Source: Lepiota brunneoincarnata (lineage: Eukaryota; Basidiomycota; Agaricomycetes; Agaricales; Agaricaceae). From it: a stretch of DNA of 64,000 nt. Every line of letters begins with the position of its first letter. The stretch's first letter is position 1. The DNA lies in NCBI GenBank assembly GCA_023014365.1, contig JAEBUN010000001.1, positions 62,001 to 126,000 on the forward strand. Direction: 5' to 3'. The notes beneath the pieces were generated by a model. The model had not been told where the DNA came from and did no database searches. It was given only the letters and a program-made list of their open reading frames with translations. Of this stretch, positions 46,696-58,789 are shown one piece after another. Both the position numbers and the translations under genes were made by a program.

Positions 46696-48588
46696 CAAAG
46701 TCATCTTGACAAGGCAATTGATTCGTAAACCAACCCATAGCTGACAAGTTTCTACGTTGATTGTTGGATGAAATACAAAGTAAATATATTCCTCTTGTTG
46801 CTTCCATACGAGTTGTTGTATCGTAGAAGCCTAGATTTTGGTATGGTTGTTCCTGACAATGTCATGTGGCTGCTCGTGTGGTTAGCTCTGGTTCCATGTT
46901 GTCTGGTTGGGCTGGAAACTCGCTAGAGTGTGTTCGAACTGAAATGGATACTCACCAAGCGTTTTGGGATATCGTTTGTTACTCATCGTCCAGAACTTCA
47001 TGTCCGATTCTGAGCGCTATAATAAGTTAATCCAATTAGGATTCCGAATCGCTTTGGCGCCGGTCTATTCTACCAGAAGGCACTTAATGGAGGGTCTCGA
47101 TGTTGGAATCCGTGGCACGGTTGGACTCAATTCCGAGACTTCCAACTTGAAGCCGCCTTTCATTCATAATTCAGGGTAGATGAATAAGGTGAGGGGACTC
47201 CAGAACTTGGTAGAAAAAGAGATCGTTTAAAGCAAAGTGACCGACGCCTGCCCGAATTGCCCTTATTATTGGTGTGCCCATCGAGTCACTGGAATCCAGA
47301 GGCATGGCGGTACGATATCTACAGCATGGCAGGGTCTGTGGACATGTGACAGTCCACGGGATCGGAAGCTACGATCCGCTGAAGGGGAATAGATAGGAAC
47401 ACTTGTGACACTGTCGAGCGATAAGTAGGGTGAGGTGTTCTCGAGCTGGAAAGTGGTCAGTGCCTGAACGGGGGACACCAATGGTTAGATATGCGCGGTG
47501 GTTTCGTGAGTGATAAGTTGTCCAACCACGTGCTGGTAGGTGAGAAGAAACGAGAACAATATAAGGTTGATGAACATGGTGAAAACCGTCGCAATTCTAC
47601 AACCGAGGACCCAAGGTCATGTAGACCTCTATCACTGTCCAACTGCATATCCCCCCTTTAGGTGACCGTACCATCATCTCACCGATTAACCTCCGGACTA
47701 TGTACCTATCTAATTCGAGACTACTTACCATCCACACGTGCATCATGATGAATGCCTTGGATCAAAATCAAAAGCCGCTTCCACATAGCTTCTATCATTC
47801 CCTTTCATCATAACCCACACCCTCGTAGATGAGGTGATGTTCGCGTGTGTGGCTCGTGACAAGTGTCTGGTATTGGCAACCAGGGTGGCCCCCTAGTACA
47901 CATTCTGCCCGATGTTTTGTATGATCTATGTCTCACTCATCCTACCATGGGCGCTCTTCTCCCACCAGGGTATTGATACTTTTTTGTATTTATGAACCTG
48001 CAAGGGGCGAGGGACTATTTCTGGCCAAGGGAGGGGCTAGTGAACACTGCCAGCATCATGTTCCTGATGACTGAGACTTCCGCCGACCCCCGTGCCGTGG
48101 GGTCCTAGAAGAACATGTACTATCAGTCGAGACCAAGGTCCCAGGGAGCCGGTCGCCATATTTTTGTCGAGTTCATACAGTGGGGCTTAGAACACCGCCC
48201 GTCAAGTTGAAGAAAGCATTCAAAGCCGAAGATAATGCCCAAGTGCACCTCATCTCGGATCCGGGAAGTTCCAAGGTATTATTGTGTGTGGCATTGTCCT
48301 CCCATGCTTTATTTAGTCGTTACTTTTTTCGACCATATAATATTCCCATTGCAATATCCGCAGTGATTCAATTCTCCGGCTCTCAATGTCACCTGAGCTT
48401 AAGAAGCAAGTATTCACATTTCGGAGATGTACCTCCGAGTTCCCACTATTTGCCCGCCCTTTCCGATCAGCCTTCGCGAACGAGCGTGTACCACATGGCC
48501 GTGAGCCCTGGTTCAGAGGGCTTTATAGCCTTGGTGCTCCTGGTATCTCTCATACTCGCAGGTCTGTTGTGCCTTAACCATCCTCCCC
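46696..48588. other. spacer upstream of the second P450
   Basis: About 1.9 kb without a supported gene. A plus-strand frame at 46964-47179 (SDSERYNKLIQLGFRIALAP) is open but unidentified. A frame running from 48180 overlaps the P450 start in another phase and is taken as a shadow. Confidence 0.35.
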
Positions 48589-51234
48589 ATGATACTAGAA
48601 GCCAGTCCTCTCGGTATCATCGTATCCTTGGTTGCGTCGAGCCTACTTCTCTACAGCTGGAGAAAGTCATCAAACCAGCAGCTTCCTCATCTTCCAGGGC
48701 CGAGACCTCTTCCTTTTATTGGGAATGTACTAGACATGCCACGAAAGGGTTGGTGGCTGACTTTCGATGGGTGGTTTAAACGATATGGTAGGCATTTCTA
48801 ATGATTATTAGCTCCATCATCCTGACTAGACATCGATTGCACATGCCAGGCGATATCATTTCCATAAATTTGATGGGAAAACGGGTCATGCTTCTTGGTT
48901 CCACTAAGGTAGTCGATGAATTGTTGGGGGAGAGATCCGAGAAATATTCAGACCGTTTCACGACCCGGATGATGACTGAAGTGTGAGTTAATCCCACTTC
49001 CCCCATACGCTGCCCATACTTTAATCTGCCAGGGTAGGCTTAACATGAGCTGGAGCATGGCTCATATGCGGTATGGCGATTTTTGGAAAAGTCACCGGCG
49101 GCTTTTCCAGCAGTATTTCAGCCAGAACAAAATTCGGAACTATTACCCACTGTCACGGAAAGCAGACAAGGTTACTCCTACACCATGTGCTTCACGCCCC
49201 GGATCGATTCACTGCTCATCTTCGCCGGTATGTGATTCACGCCTTGCTAGTCGCTCCATGCTCCAATCTACTTCCAGGGCCCTTACCAATTCTATCATGG
49301 TCTCTCTTTATGGCATTGAGGTGCAAAAGGACAACGATCCTTATATCACTAATGTTGAGGAAGCGGTGGAGGGTATTTGCAAATGGAACAGTTCAGTTTT
49401 CGTTGAGATATTTCCGTGGTTGAAATACATGCCACACTGGTTTCCTGGCGCTGGATTCAAGAAAAAGGCGAAAGCCTGGAACACGACTATTCAGTCGATG
49501 AGAGAAATTCCATACAAAGCAGTGAGAGAAAAAATGGTGAGCATCTTTAAGCAATTGGGGACGTTTTGTTTATGATCACTTGTAGGCGCGTAATGAGGCC
49601 AAGCGATGCGTCGTGGTGGATATGCTGGGGGACGTAGCGGAGACAGCGGCTGACTTCAAGAAAGCGGAGACATTGATAAAAAATTGCACAGGCATCGCAT
49701 ATACTGGTAAGTGAGCGTGCCGCCCCCGATCGAGTACTGTCCAGATCCTGATTCCCTTGTGCCCCGTCGACAGGCGGTGTTGATACAGTACGTTACCTAC
49801 TTGGCATTGGTTCCAACCATGGTGGATTACTTTCGTTGCATCACAGACTTTATCCGCTACGCACACATTTTTTGTCGCTATGGCTTCCCACCCGGAAGTG
49901 CAGTCAAAAGCCCATGCAGAAATTGATGCTATCGTCGGTCGTGACCGCCTGCCCAGCTTTAGCGATCGGGCAAACCTTCCCTATGTCAACGCCGTAATCA
50001 AGGAGTTGCTGAGATGGCAAAACGTGGCACCCATTTGTCAGTTTTCGCTCGATCTCTGGGCTGTCCGCAAGGACTAACACAGTATGATTGTGATGTGGCA
50101 GCCGCCCCCCATGTCGTCTCCGAGGATGATATCTATCAAGGGCACTTGATTCCTAAGGGAACGGTTGTCGTTGGGTGTACATGGTGCGTATATGGACCGC
50201 GCCGAACTTGAATGAGCTGCTGACATCAGACATCTTCACCCAAGGTCGATAGCTCATAATCCAGAGACCTACCCGAAGCCATACGAGTTCATTGGCGGAA
50301 CAACCACTGGGCTTCGAAAACCGGGAAAGACGAGATAATTGCGAGAGAGCGAGAGAGAGAGAGGGAGAATGAGACTGAGAGGGAGTTTTTGGGTCCTATG
50401 TTCACTGCCGAGCTCATAAGCGAGCTCAGAACTTTATATACAAGCAAAATATTTTACTGACTATGTTTTCTGTACCGAAACAGACCGAAAAATTCAGATA
50501 TAATTATGCTAGGACAAATCTGGGGATAGTGAAGGTGAAACAGGGGAAGAATGAGAAATTTTCATGGCTACGAGAACAGATATAAGGGAAGCTGAAGGGA
50601 ACTAGTGAACGGGGTGGTGTGCGAAGCTCAGAAAGATCTAAATAAGGGAGAAAAACTTATGCTATGGTTCAAGTTCAGGGAAAGGAATAGAAAAGTAGTG
50701 AAAACTTATTTGGTAGGGAATGTAAGAGGTTTCAAGTGAAAGGGATATGTTGCGAAATGATAATGGCTTTGTTCAGCTGGGCGCTCCGAGTTCAGATCGA
50801 TTCATCCGGGATGGCCAGTTGAATCTTGATGTACCGGATCCGGTCACGTTTGCGTTTGGCTACGGGCGTCGGTGCGTCACTCATGCAAAAAAAAAAAAAA
50901 AAGGCAGAGTAACCCTGATTTGGTCGCTTGTAGGATCTGCCCTGGTCGTTATTTTAGTCTGGACATGTTGTATTCGATTGTGGTCAATCTACTCGCATCT
51001 TACACTATCGAACCGCCACTTGATCAGGATGGTAACCGAATCAAACTCTCCCATGAAATGACCACTTCTACATTGGTTGCGTGAGTCATGGCCATAGGTA
51101 ATAGGTGAACCCCGTTAACCAACGTTCGGATTCTCTTCAGGTTCCCGAAACCGTTCAAGGTTGTTATCAAGCCGAGGCACAAAGATGTTGAGACTTTAAT
51201 TGATAATGCGGTCATTGATGTGCGAGAGATATAA
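48589..51234 (+). pseudogene. cytochrome P450 monooxygenase 2, interrupted
   Basis: Same P450 group as the gene at 27842. It starts MILEASPLGIIVSLVASSLL with hinge LPHLPGPRPLPFIGNVLDMP. Recognisable parts are KSHRRLFQQYFSQNKIR (helix C), GVDT (helix I), HPEVQSKAHAEIDAIVGRDR, VIKELLRWQNVAP (ExxR), HLIPKGTVVVG, AHNPETYPKPYEF, then after an insertion DRFIRDGQLNLDVPDPVTFA, FGYGRR and ICPGRYFSLDMLYSIVVNLL (haem Cys present). Two defects: one extra base near 49160-49166 between PLSRKA and TRLLLHHVL, and a 496-bp insertion at 50291-50786 exactly in the conserved PERF-like region. Even excising the insertion leaves a one-base frame error there. It is probably inactive. Its end at 51234 lies 421 bp from Mic12. 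Confidence 0.75.
50291..50786. mobile_element. 496-bp insertion with 7-bp target duplication
   Basis: This segment splits the P450 coding sequence between KPYEF and DRFIRDG. CGAGTTC occurs immediately before it (50284-50290) and again immediately after (50787-50793), as expected for a target-site duplication. The inside is AT- and purine-rich, with a GA-repeat near 50341-50362, and holds no open frame of note. No clear terminal inverted repeats or TG...CA ends are seen, so its class (miniature element, solo LTR, other) is undetermined. Confidence 0.55.
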
Positions 51235-51654
51235 GCTGGTTAGACGTAGGGCTGCAATGAGGTGCAATACCATGACTTTATCAGGGAATCTGTAGTGCTA
51301 GGCGAAATTATTGAATAAATGAACGGACTGTGCCGATGGAGTTTGCTGGAATTAAACACTGTAGCAGGACGGAAAGACACTGGGAGCAGGTTAGGATAGA
51401 CCCACTCTTGTACTGGGAGATTATGTCAGAATTTGGATCCAGAATACTAGTACGACTCGTGCTCTCTGCACCTGCCTTATTATTGAATCCAAGGAGCGGC
51501 GTCATCGAAGTGAGCTCATATTCGAAGGTATTCAAGGTCAGTCAACGGTGATAGATATTTGAAGCAACGGATCGCTGTTCCAAACCAGGCCCGGGTTCTC
51601 ACGATCAAACACTTCCGAGATCACACCCGACTCGACTTGAGTAACACACAGAAC
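51235..51654. other. intergenic region
   Basis: A 420-bp stretch between the second P450 and Mic12. It presumably holds the Mic12 promoter. No gene or repeat is seen. Confidence 0.4.
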
Positions 51655-52184
51655 ATGGCTTTCGTAGGGCCCGTCGCTGGCGCCCTCGTGGCAGGAGGGG
51701 TACGCCCACCTGCCCGCTCGTGCATAACGCACGCATACTAAACTTTTTATCATCCAGGTATACTACGGCTTCTCCAACCTCATTCAAACAAGGTAGGTCT
51801 CCCCCTCACTCCGTCCAGTCTCTCCGTCAGCCCAACCACTGACTCACCCCATTATGGCCACAGAACGGACCTACTGCGCCGCGAGTACGTCCTTGCAATT
51901 CTTATACACATGGCCAGCACACTAACATGGCACCCCTTCTCCCTCCTAGCCTCCGCATACTCAGCACACGCCTAGCCGACTACCCAACCCTCGTCAATGC
52001 CCCACCCTCCGCAGCAGCTCGCATCACCTCACACCCCTGGTCGTCCTACTTCGAATCGCGGTGGAACCAAGAAATCGCGTACCTCTTCGCTGGCGTCCGG
52101 GAGTGGGATCGAAAGGCAACGGAATGGGGTAGACGGGTGTTGTATGGTGAACAAAGGTCGGATGTCCGGGGAGACCAGTCTTGA
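51655..52184 (+). CDS. MIC12: MICOS complex subunit Mic12
   Basis: A small inner-mitochondrial-membrane protein of the MICOS complex that organises crista junctions. Four exons: MAFVGPVAGALVAGG (51655), YYGFSNLIQTRT, the microexon-like TDLLRRD, and LRILSTRLADYPTLVNAPPS to the stop at 52184. The N-terminal GPVAGALVAGGVYYGFSNLI is a single membrane helix with the characteristic start of fungal Mic12 (Aim5/Fmp51), followed by the conserved short helical matrix/IMS part (WNQEIAYLFAGVREWDRKAT, EWGRRVLYG). All splice sites are GT-AG. The 3' part and the following ~150 bp are copied at 59468-59755. A second MICOS subunit, Mic10, lies 11 kb away on the same strand. Confidence 0.8.
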
Positions 52185-52758
52185 AGCTTAGAGGTCAGGA
52201 TTTCAGAGATAGTAGGGTATGTGATTCGTTAGGATATCAAACACCGCCATTCCTTGTCGCGGAACACAACGATACAGTGGCCTGTTGGAGACGCGCTTCA
52301 AGTGCTAGCAGCTACGTCGCATCAAAAAGAGAATGAAAATTGTGATTAAACACATGCCGCCACCCCTGCTGCCGAGATTACTGAGACTACAGAGGTGGTG
52401 CTCCCACAACAGCCTTGTCAGAATTCGCTCAACAGCTCAATGCAGAAGTGTGACAGCGAGCACGAGCAAGTCGGGGTCGCGTCACAGCCAGATACCTAAC
52501 TCGAACGAAAGCCGACGGTTGACAACAATGAAAAGAGTCGAATGGACTCAATGGCCTTTTATCCTATTTGGCATATCTGTAAGCGAGAGAGGGGGAAGCA
52601 TAGAGGTACAGAGCGCAACTGAGTGTCACATGGGTGGCGGAAGTACAAAGTGGCACTGATTAGCTTGTCAAGCGTCGTCAATGATTCTGTGCGGGCCACA
52701 GCCACGGCGTTGCGTCCTTGTTTCTCGCATCCGCGAGCACTCTCCCTCCATCTTATGC
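52185..52758. other. intergenic region upstream of the NLR
   Basis: A 574-bp stretch. The first ~150 bp is the Mic12 3' flank that is also copied at 59550-59755. The remainder should hold the promoter of the receptor gene; no TATA box is assigned. Plus-strand open frames here are shadows. Confidence 0.4.
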
Positions 52759-55700
52759 ATGGCTCCCGTTTGCAGGCGTTTCACCATCTTTGGGTTTTAC
52801 ACCGTCTTGGTGGCATCTCTAGCTATCATAACTCAGGTCAAATACAACATAGCATTACCCAACCCGTTGAAAGTCTGGCTCGGCTCCTCCTCACATTCCG
52901 AGAATACGTTTGGCATATTCACTCTTGTTGATGGGGAGAACCCCGTAGTCGAGTGTGTGACCCCACTTCCTTCTATATAGAATTACTGATGAATTCTGTT
53001 AGTATCATAGCAATCCATGGATTAGATGGACACGTCAGGAACTCATGGATGGCAGATAATGGAACACTCTGGCTTAGGGACCTTTTGCCTCACAAGATTC
53101 CGCAGGCACGGATTATGTCCTATGGCTACGACGCTTATACTCGTGGACGAAAACAGTTATCACATCAGACCATACACGATCCATGCCCAGGCGCTCGTGG
53201 TTGAACTGGCCTCTGTGCGACGGGAAACTCAGGTCAGTTGTGACGTTTATTATATCCAATGCTCACCTTCTTACAATAACGTAGACTGTGCGACGACCGA
53301 TTATCTTTGTGGCACACAGTCTCGGTGGAATAGTGTTGAAATCAGTATGTTGTACTCCTGTCGCTTGCATAGCTCACCCCAAACGTTGGGATCAGGCCTT
53401 GGTGCTTGCTCATTTGGCGCCGGAAGGCTACAATTCGTATCACAGGTCTATTGACCTCTCAACTTATGGAATCGCTTTTCTCGGAACTCCTCACCAAGGC
53501 ACCGATGCTACAGACCTTGGCCGATTGCTCCTGGACATACATTCAATCTACTCTGACACCAATGACGCTGTTATTCGTGACCTCGGACCCCACTCCCCAG
53601 TACTACAGCAACAGCTCTCACAATTCTCAGCGATAAGCAGGCAATATAACATCAAGTTCTTCTTTGAACTATTTGATACTCAGTTGGGCGGTGGAATCAG
53701 GAAAAAAGTACGCTTTTATATTGTTTAGATGTTGGCTGTTCTAACAGATGTATGTATGTCTAGCTCGTTCCCAAATATTCCGCCAGTCTTCCAGGTGCAA
53801 TCGATGTAGAGTCAATTGGTCTGTACAAGGACCATGTGGGGATGTCAAAGTTTGAGAGTGACAACGATCGGGACTTTCAAACAGTTGCTCGACATTTATC
53901 CAACATGGTTAGGAACGCCCCACTCAAGATCGAAAAGCGATGGGAGCTTAGCGATCAACATGAGGGTATGTAGTGTGACTGTGGTTGTTTATATTTCAAT
54001 TATACACAGCATCCGACGCTTACAGAAGTGACCACGAAATCGCAAGCCGGGGAAGCCACGATGAACTTCGGTATATACCTTCACCTCGCTTCTTCACTCA
54101 TACCTGATCTAGTTATCTGTAGTTGAAAAAGGTCTGTTTCCCCATCTTTGATCCAACGATGGCCAACATCCCGCACTGTCCGTAATTAGATATTTTGTCG
54201 AGGCTCCCTTATGCCAGTGGAGCTTCCGAGTATGACCCTCTGAAGGTCTGCATGACTGGTACTAGAATTTCGGTTCTGGACGACATAATGGCATGGATCA
54301 GGACGGCCGACCGCGAGTCCATTGCGGAAATTTATGTCTTGAGTGGCATGGCAGGCGTAGGGAAGACCGCCATTGCCCACACCATTGCCCAACGCTGTCG
54401 AGAGGCGGGACTGCTTTCGTCCGTCTTCTTCTTTGATAAAGATTTTGCGGGACGAGACAGACCTGCATTACTCTTCAGTACCATGGTATATGACCTCGCT
54501 CAGAGGAATACCGCTTTTCGGAAGGAAATCGTTGGCGTTCTCGAAGAGAGGAAGGGACTGGCAGGGGCAGCAATGTCCATGCATTTCTCCGAATTGATCC
54601 TGAAGCCGTTTAGTTCGCTTGGCTATCACGGACCCGTGGCCATGATCATTGATGGATTAGATGAAGCTGATCCCAAGGAGACGACCCAACTACTCGAGGT
54701 TCTGAGTGACGGCATTGCTAAACTTCCGGGGAGTTTCCGCATCTTTATCGCCACGCGGATGACAGAAGAGCTAGCATTCCAACTCCTGGACCAGGACCAA
54801 GCTCATATACGAACTGCATTCATTGATACAAATGACGAGCAGAACATTGAAGATGTTCGTATCTATTCCCAGCACAAGCTGCGGGACATTGCACTACGGA
54901 AACGCCTAGGAGAGGATTGGCCAGGCCCATACCTTCTCGATGCCTTCGTTCGGAGGTCAGAAGGCCTGTTCATCTGGGTTTCCATGGTATATGCCTACCT
55001 TCGTGAGGCGGTGGATCCACACAAAGATCTTCAATCGCTAATCTTATCTTGTAATTCCACCAATCGCTCTCCAGAAGAAAATATCGATGGGCTATATTCG
55101 ACGATTCTCTCCAAATGTAACTGGAAGGATCCGCGATTCAGTGATGGATATCACCAGATCATGGGTGCGATAATGACCGTTAAGACTCCGCTTTCCATCG
55201 CCACCCTGCAATCGCTCTATCGTCCCACCCTGGACACTCTAGTTCAGAGCATTCTCATACAAATGGCACCTCTTTTCTCCGACATCAATAATGAGACTGC
55301 GCCTGTGCAGATCGTGCATCAATCCCTCAAAGAATTCCTCACACACCGTGCTAGGTCATCGTGTAGCAAGCGCTTTTATATCGATGTAACGTGGCACAAT
55401 CAGCGACTTTCGCATCTATGCCTCACCATGCTGAATGAGGAACTCCCGAGTGCGGCGGCATCAATCGAGGGATTAGGATATCTTGAGAACCCTGATTTGT
55501 ATGGAATTCCACAAGTCTCACCAAACGTTGTTTCACCCGAGCTCTTATATGCATGTCACTTCTGGATTGACCATCTTATTGCTATTGATTAGCCCACGGG
55601 AGAGCTTACCGATACATTGCGAACATTCCTATCGGCTCATCTTAGAATATGGATGGAATTGGTGACTGCCACAGGGCATTTTATAGATCTTGCAAATGTG

Positions 55701-57647
55701 AGATATTGGATTGAAGTAGGTTTGTAAGTAATATTACTGTTTAAAAAGTCTGATTTTTTTTCTCAGGGAAAGCTTTCGAGCGACCACACTGTCACAGATC
55801 CCCTCAATAGCCATGATGTAGCCGGGTATTTCTCACTTTTGTCACTGAAGCTGGATGACGTGGGCCGTTGGAGAGAGGCGCAAGAAGCGATGGCTGAAGC
55901 CATTGACTTGTATCGACCGCTTGTGAAGGGCGACCCCTGGATATACGCAAAATCGCTAGGCTATTACAGCCTCCATCCAGGTTGGATTGGTCATAGAAAA
56001 GGAATGGCGCTCGGTAGGCATGTTGTGAAATTATACCGAGCATTCCGGGAGGTGAAACTCGAGTGGACCAAAGGCCGCCTCATGATGTGCCTGCTCAATC
56101 ATGCCAGATTCCTTGGGAAGCTTGACCGTCCCGAAGAAGCATTAGCGTCGAATGCGGAAGTCCTGAGATTATACCAAGCTTTTGCGGGGACGCGACCCGG
56201 GTTCACTGAAGATAATTTTATGCGGTGCCTGCTCAACCATGCTGCTTATCTTTCAGAGCTCGGCCACACAGAAGAAGCGCTGCTTTTCAGTGGGAAAGCC
56301 CTGGAAGCATACCGAGCACTCCCAGAGGCACGAGTCAAGCTCGTTGAAGACCTGCTTGCCCTTTACCTGCTCAATCATGCCTCCTACCTTTCGGAGCTTG
56401 GCCACACGGAAGAAGCATTGGTCTTCAGTGGAGAGGCCCTAGCAGCATACCGAGCACTTCACGAGGCACAATTTGAACTCGTGCAAGACACATATGCATT
56501 GTGTCTGCTCAACCATGCCTATTACCTTTGGAAGCTCGGCCGCTCAGAAGAAGCGCTAATATTCAACGGGGAAGCCCTGGAATTATACCGAAGACTTCCG
56601 GAAGCACGACTCAAGCTTGTTGAAGGGCTTTTTGCATGGTGCTTGACCAGTCGTGCCCAGTACCTCTCGGAGCTTGGCCACACAGGAGAGGCCTTAGTGT
56701 TCAGTGGGGAAGCCCTGGAGGTGTATCGAGCGATTTCAGAGGCACGACCCGGGCTCGCCGGAGGTAACCTTGTGCTATGCTTGCTCAATCATGCCTATTA
56801 CCTCTCGGAGCTTGACCGCACAAAAGAAGCATTGCTGTTCAGTGGGGAAGCGCTAGAAGTGTATTGGAGGCTTCCGGAGGCGCAACTCAAGCTCGTTGAA
56901 GAGCTACTTGCCCTGTCTCTGCTCAACCATGCTTCTTACCTCTCAGAGCTTTGCCGCATGGAAGAAGCATTGGTGTTCAGTGGGGAAGCGCTGGAAGCAT
57001 ATCGAACACTCCCAGAGGCACGACTGATGCTCGTCGAAGATAAACTTGCATTGTGCCTGTTCTATCATGCCAAAAAGGCATTGGTGTTCAACGAGGAAGC
57101 CCTGGAACTATACCGAGCACTTCACGAGGGACGGCTCAGGCTCGTTGAACATAAGTTCGCGCTATGTCTGCTCAATCGTGCCAAATACCTTTCGGATCTT
57201 GGCTGCACAGAAGAGGCACTGGCGTTCGGCTGGCAAGCCCTGAAAGTGTACCGAGCACTTTCAGAGACGCAACCCAGGCTCACCGAAGATGACCTTGCCT
57301 TATGCCTGCTCGATCATGCTGAATATCTTTCGAGGCTTGGTCACATGAAGGAAGCATTGGTGTTTATTGGGGAAACCCTAGAAATGTACCAAGCACCTTC
57401 AGAGGTGCGACTCAAGCTTGTTGAAGGTCATTTCATGAGATGCCGAGACAACTACATTCATCTTTCTTCCGAGCTTGGATACCATAGCGGGATCATCGAG
57501 CAGCAGAGTGACGGGGGTGCGGCCTCTCATGAACACTGCTTTAATATAGATGCCTGGACCACCAAGCATGGACATGTAGTCACTATATGCTTCGAATTCG
57601 TTGACCAGCATGGCTGCCACCTTGACACCTCTCGTATTGTCACCTAG
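52759..57647 (+). pseudogene. NLR/STAND receptor: hydrolase-NACHT-TPR, with disablements
   Basis: A fungal NOD-like receptor. Order: an N-terminal membrane segment (FTIFGFYTVLVASLAIITQ); a SesB-like alpha/beta-hydrolase (IIAIHGLDGHVRNSW, oxyanion part; IIFVAHSLGGIVLKSA, nucleophile elbow; YGIAFLGTPHQGT); a NACHT NTPase (Walker A GMAGVGKTAIAHTIA, Walker B VAMIIDGLDEAD, then IFIATR); and a C-terminal TPR-like array of ten units (56088-57440). Such proteins act in heterokaryon incompatibility or innate immunity: repeats sense a ligand, NACHT oligomerises, the hydrolase attacks. Two lesions: one extra base near 53180-53182 between HQTIHD and HAQALVVEL, and an in-frame TAG at 55590-55592 between HLIAID and PTGELTDTLRTF. 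Coding similarity continues past both, so this is either a recent pseudogene or contains base errors. Confidence 0.78.
56088..57440 (+). repeat. ten 138-bp tandem repeats encoding TPR-like units
   Basis: Units begin at 56088, 56226, 56364, 56502, 56640, 56778, 56916, 57054, 57165 and 57303. Each encodes 46 residues of consensus CLLNHA.YLSELGHTEEAL then VFSGEALE.YRALPEARLKL, except the unit at 57054, which lacks nine codons (27 bp) in frame. Units are very similar in DNA as well as protein, as expected of an array that expands and shuffles by unequal exchange. Confidence 0.85.
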
Positions 57648-58119
57648 ATATAGTGATTTTCTCTCCCTACCATATTTATCTAAGATACGACTACAACATT
57701 GATAATCACCCTTCTCACACTGTCAAATCACTTTATCCGCAGAAAATTGCCGCAAGTAGGTACATCCCGGTATGACTAGCGTACTTTTGGCTTCTGATCA
57801 TTTATCTCTTCCCTGGTCCCATCAGCCATAACATCGAGCCCGACCTTTGGGATCGCATTTGGCTAGGGGAACCCCTTTTGTTATGCAGTATTAGCAGGAG
57901 CGTGCCGTTTACGATCTGCAATATTTTCGAGTGCAGAGGCAATGGCGAAAGGTATAAACGGCGGCAATTCGTGCGGCCAGGACGAGGTAAGAACACACTG
58001 AGGTCAGCTGGAAACAAATCCCGGTAATTCCTTGTTCATTATTGTTATGATGCACGCGTAACTGATTGGTTGTAGTATTTCACTCGTGAATTCATGGCGT
58101 TTGGGTTTGGGACGGACAG
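57648..58119. other. spacer after the NLR
   Basis: A 472-bp non-coding stretch between the receptor stop and the duplicated Bro1 fragment. I see no gene or clear repeat in it. Confidence 0.4.
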
Positions 58120-58660
58120 GGAGGAGGGCGCCGGCAGAGGCATACCGCCCCGAAATGATTGCTGGTGTTGATGACAATGATGATGTTGCCGCTGCTGAAG
58201 GAATACCTCAAATGTGGTTGTGTCGGTGGTGATGGGGGAAGTACTGATGAGTGATTCAAGCCCTGTGTATGTGCTAACTGTGTTTGTGGAAGCCCAGAGA
58301 TGGGGGGGGGGACTCAGAGAAGTAAATAGGGCAGGGTTTCACAAGGGTCATTTTGAGGCGCACCGGCTGTCATCAGATATCGGACAGGTCGAGGTAGGAT
58401 AATGGTAAGAAAGAGGACAAAGGCAGCTGAGGGGAATTGTAGGCATGTCCTGAAGAAGTTCGAGGTGGCAAGCAGGCCGTCCGTTGTTAAAGGAAAGGGG
58501 TGGCACAACCTTGTGGCAGCGGCCGATATAATGATGGACGGCCGTAACGCTGCTGGGTCCGTGGAGGCGAGGAAGAGAAATGTGGTTGCTGAGCGACCAC
58601 GCCGAGTCGCTTTTGCCGCTTGCGGTGAATGTTACTCTTGAAGCAGCCTGGCCAAACACA
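58120..58660 (-). pseudogene. degenerate copy of the BRO1 3' coding region
   Basis: Read alongside the Bro1 gene, this segment matches its proline-rich C-terminal coding region in the same orientation: for example aatgtggttgtgtcggtggt near 58212 and near 60008, aagggtcattttg near 58341 and 60137, and ctgggtccgtgg near 58552 and 60389. The copy has many indels, no open frame and no proline-rich product. It is a relic, separated from the true gene by the second receptor fragment. Confidence 0.7.
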
Positions 58661-58789
58661 GCACTAGCTGTTCGGTTCGTCGTTTTCTTGCAGGACAGCC
58701 TCTTGATAACTAGCTAGATATATAGAAGGTTCTTCTGCACTAACTACAGCACCATCTCGTTCTGCCTCCTCTCTCCCTCTATCTCGGGC

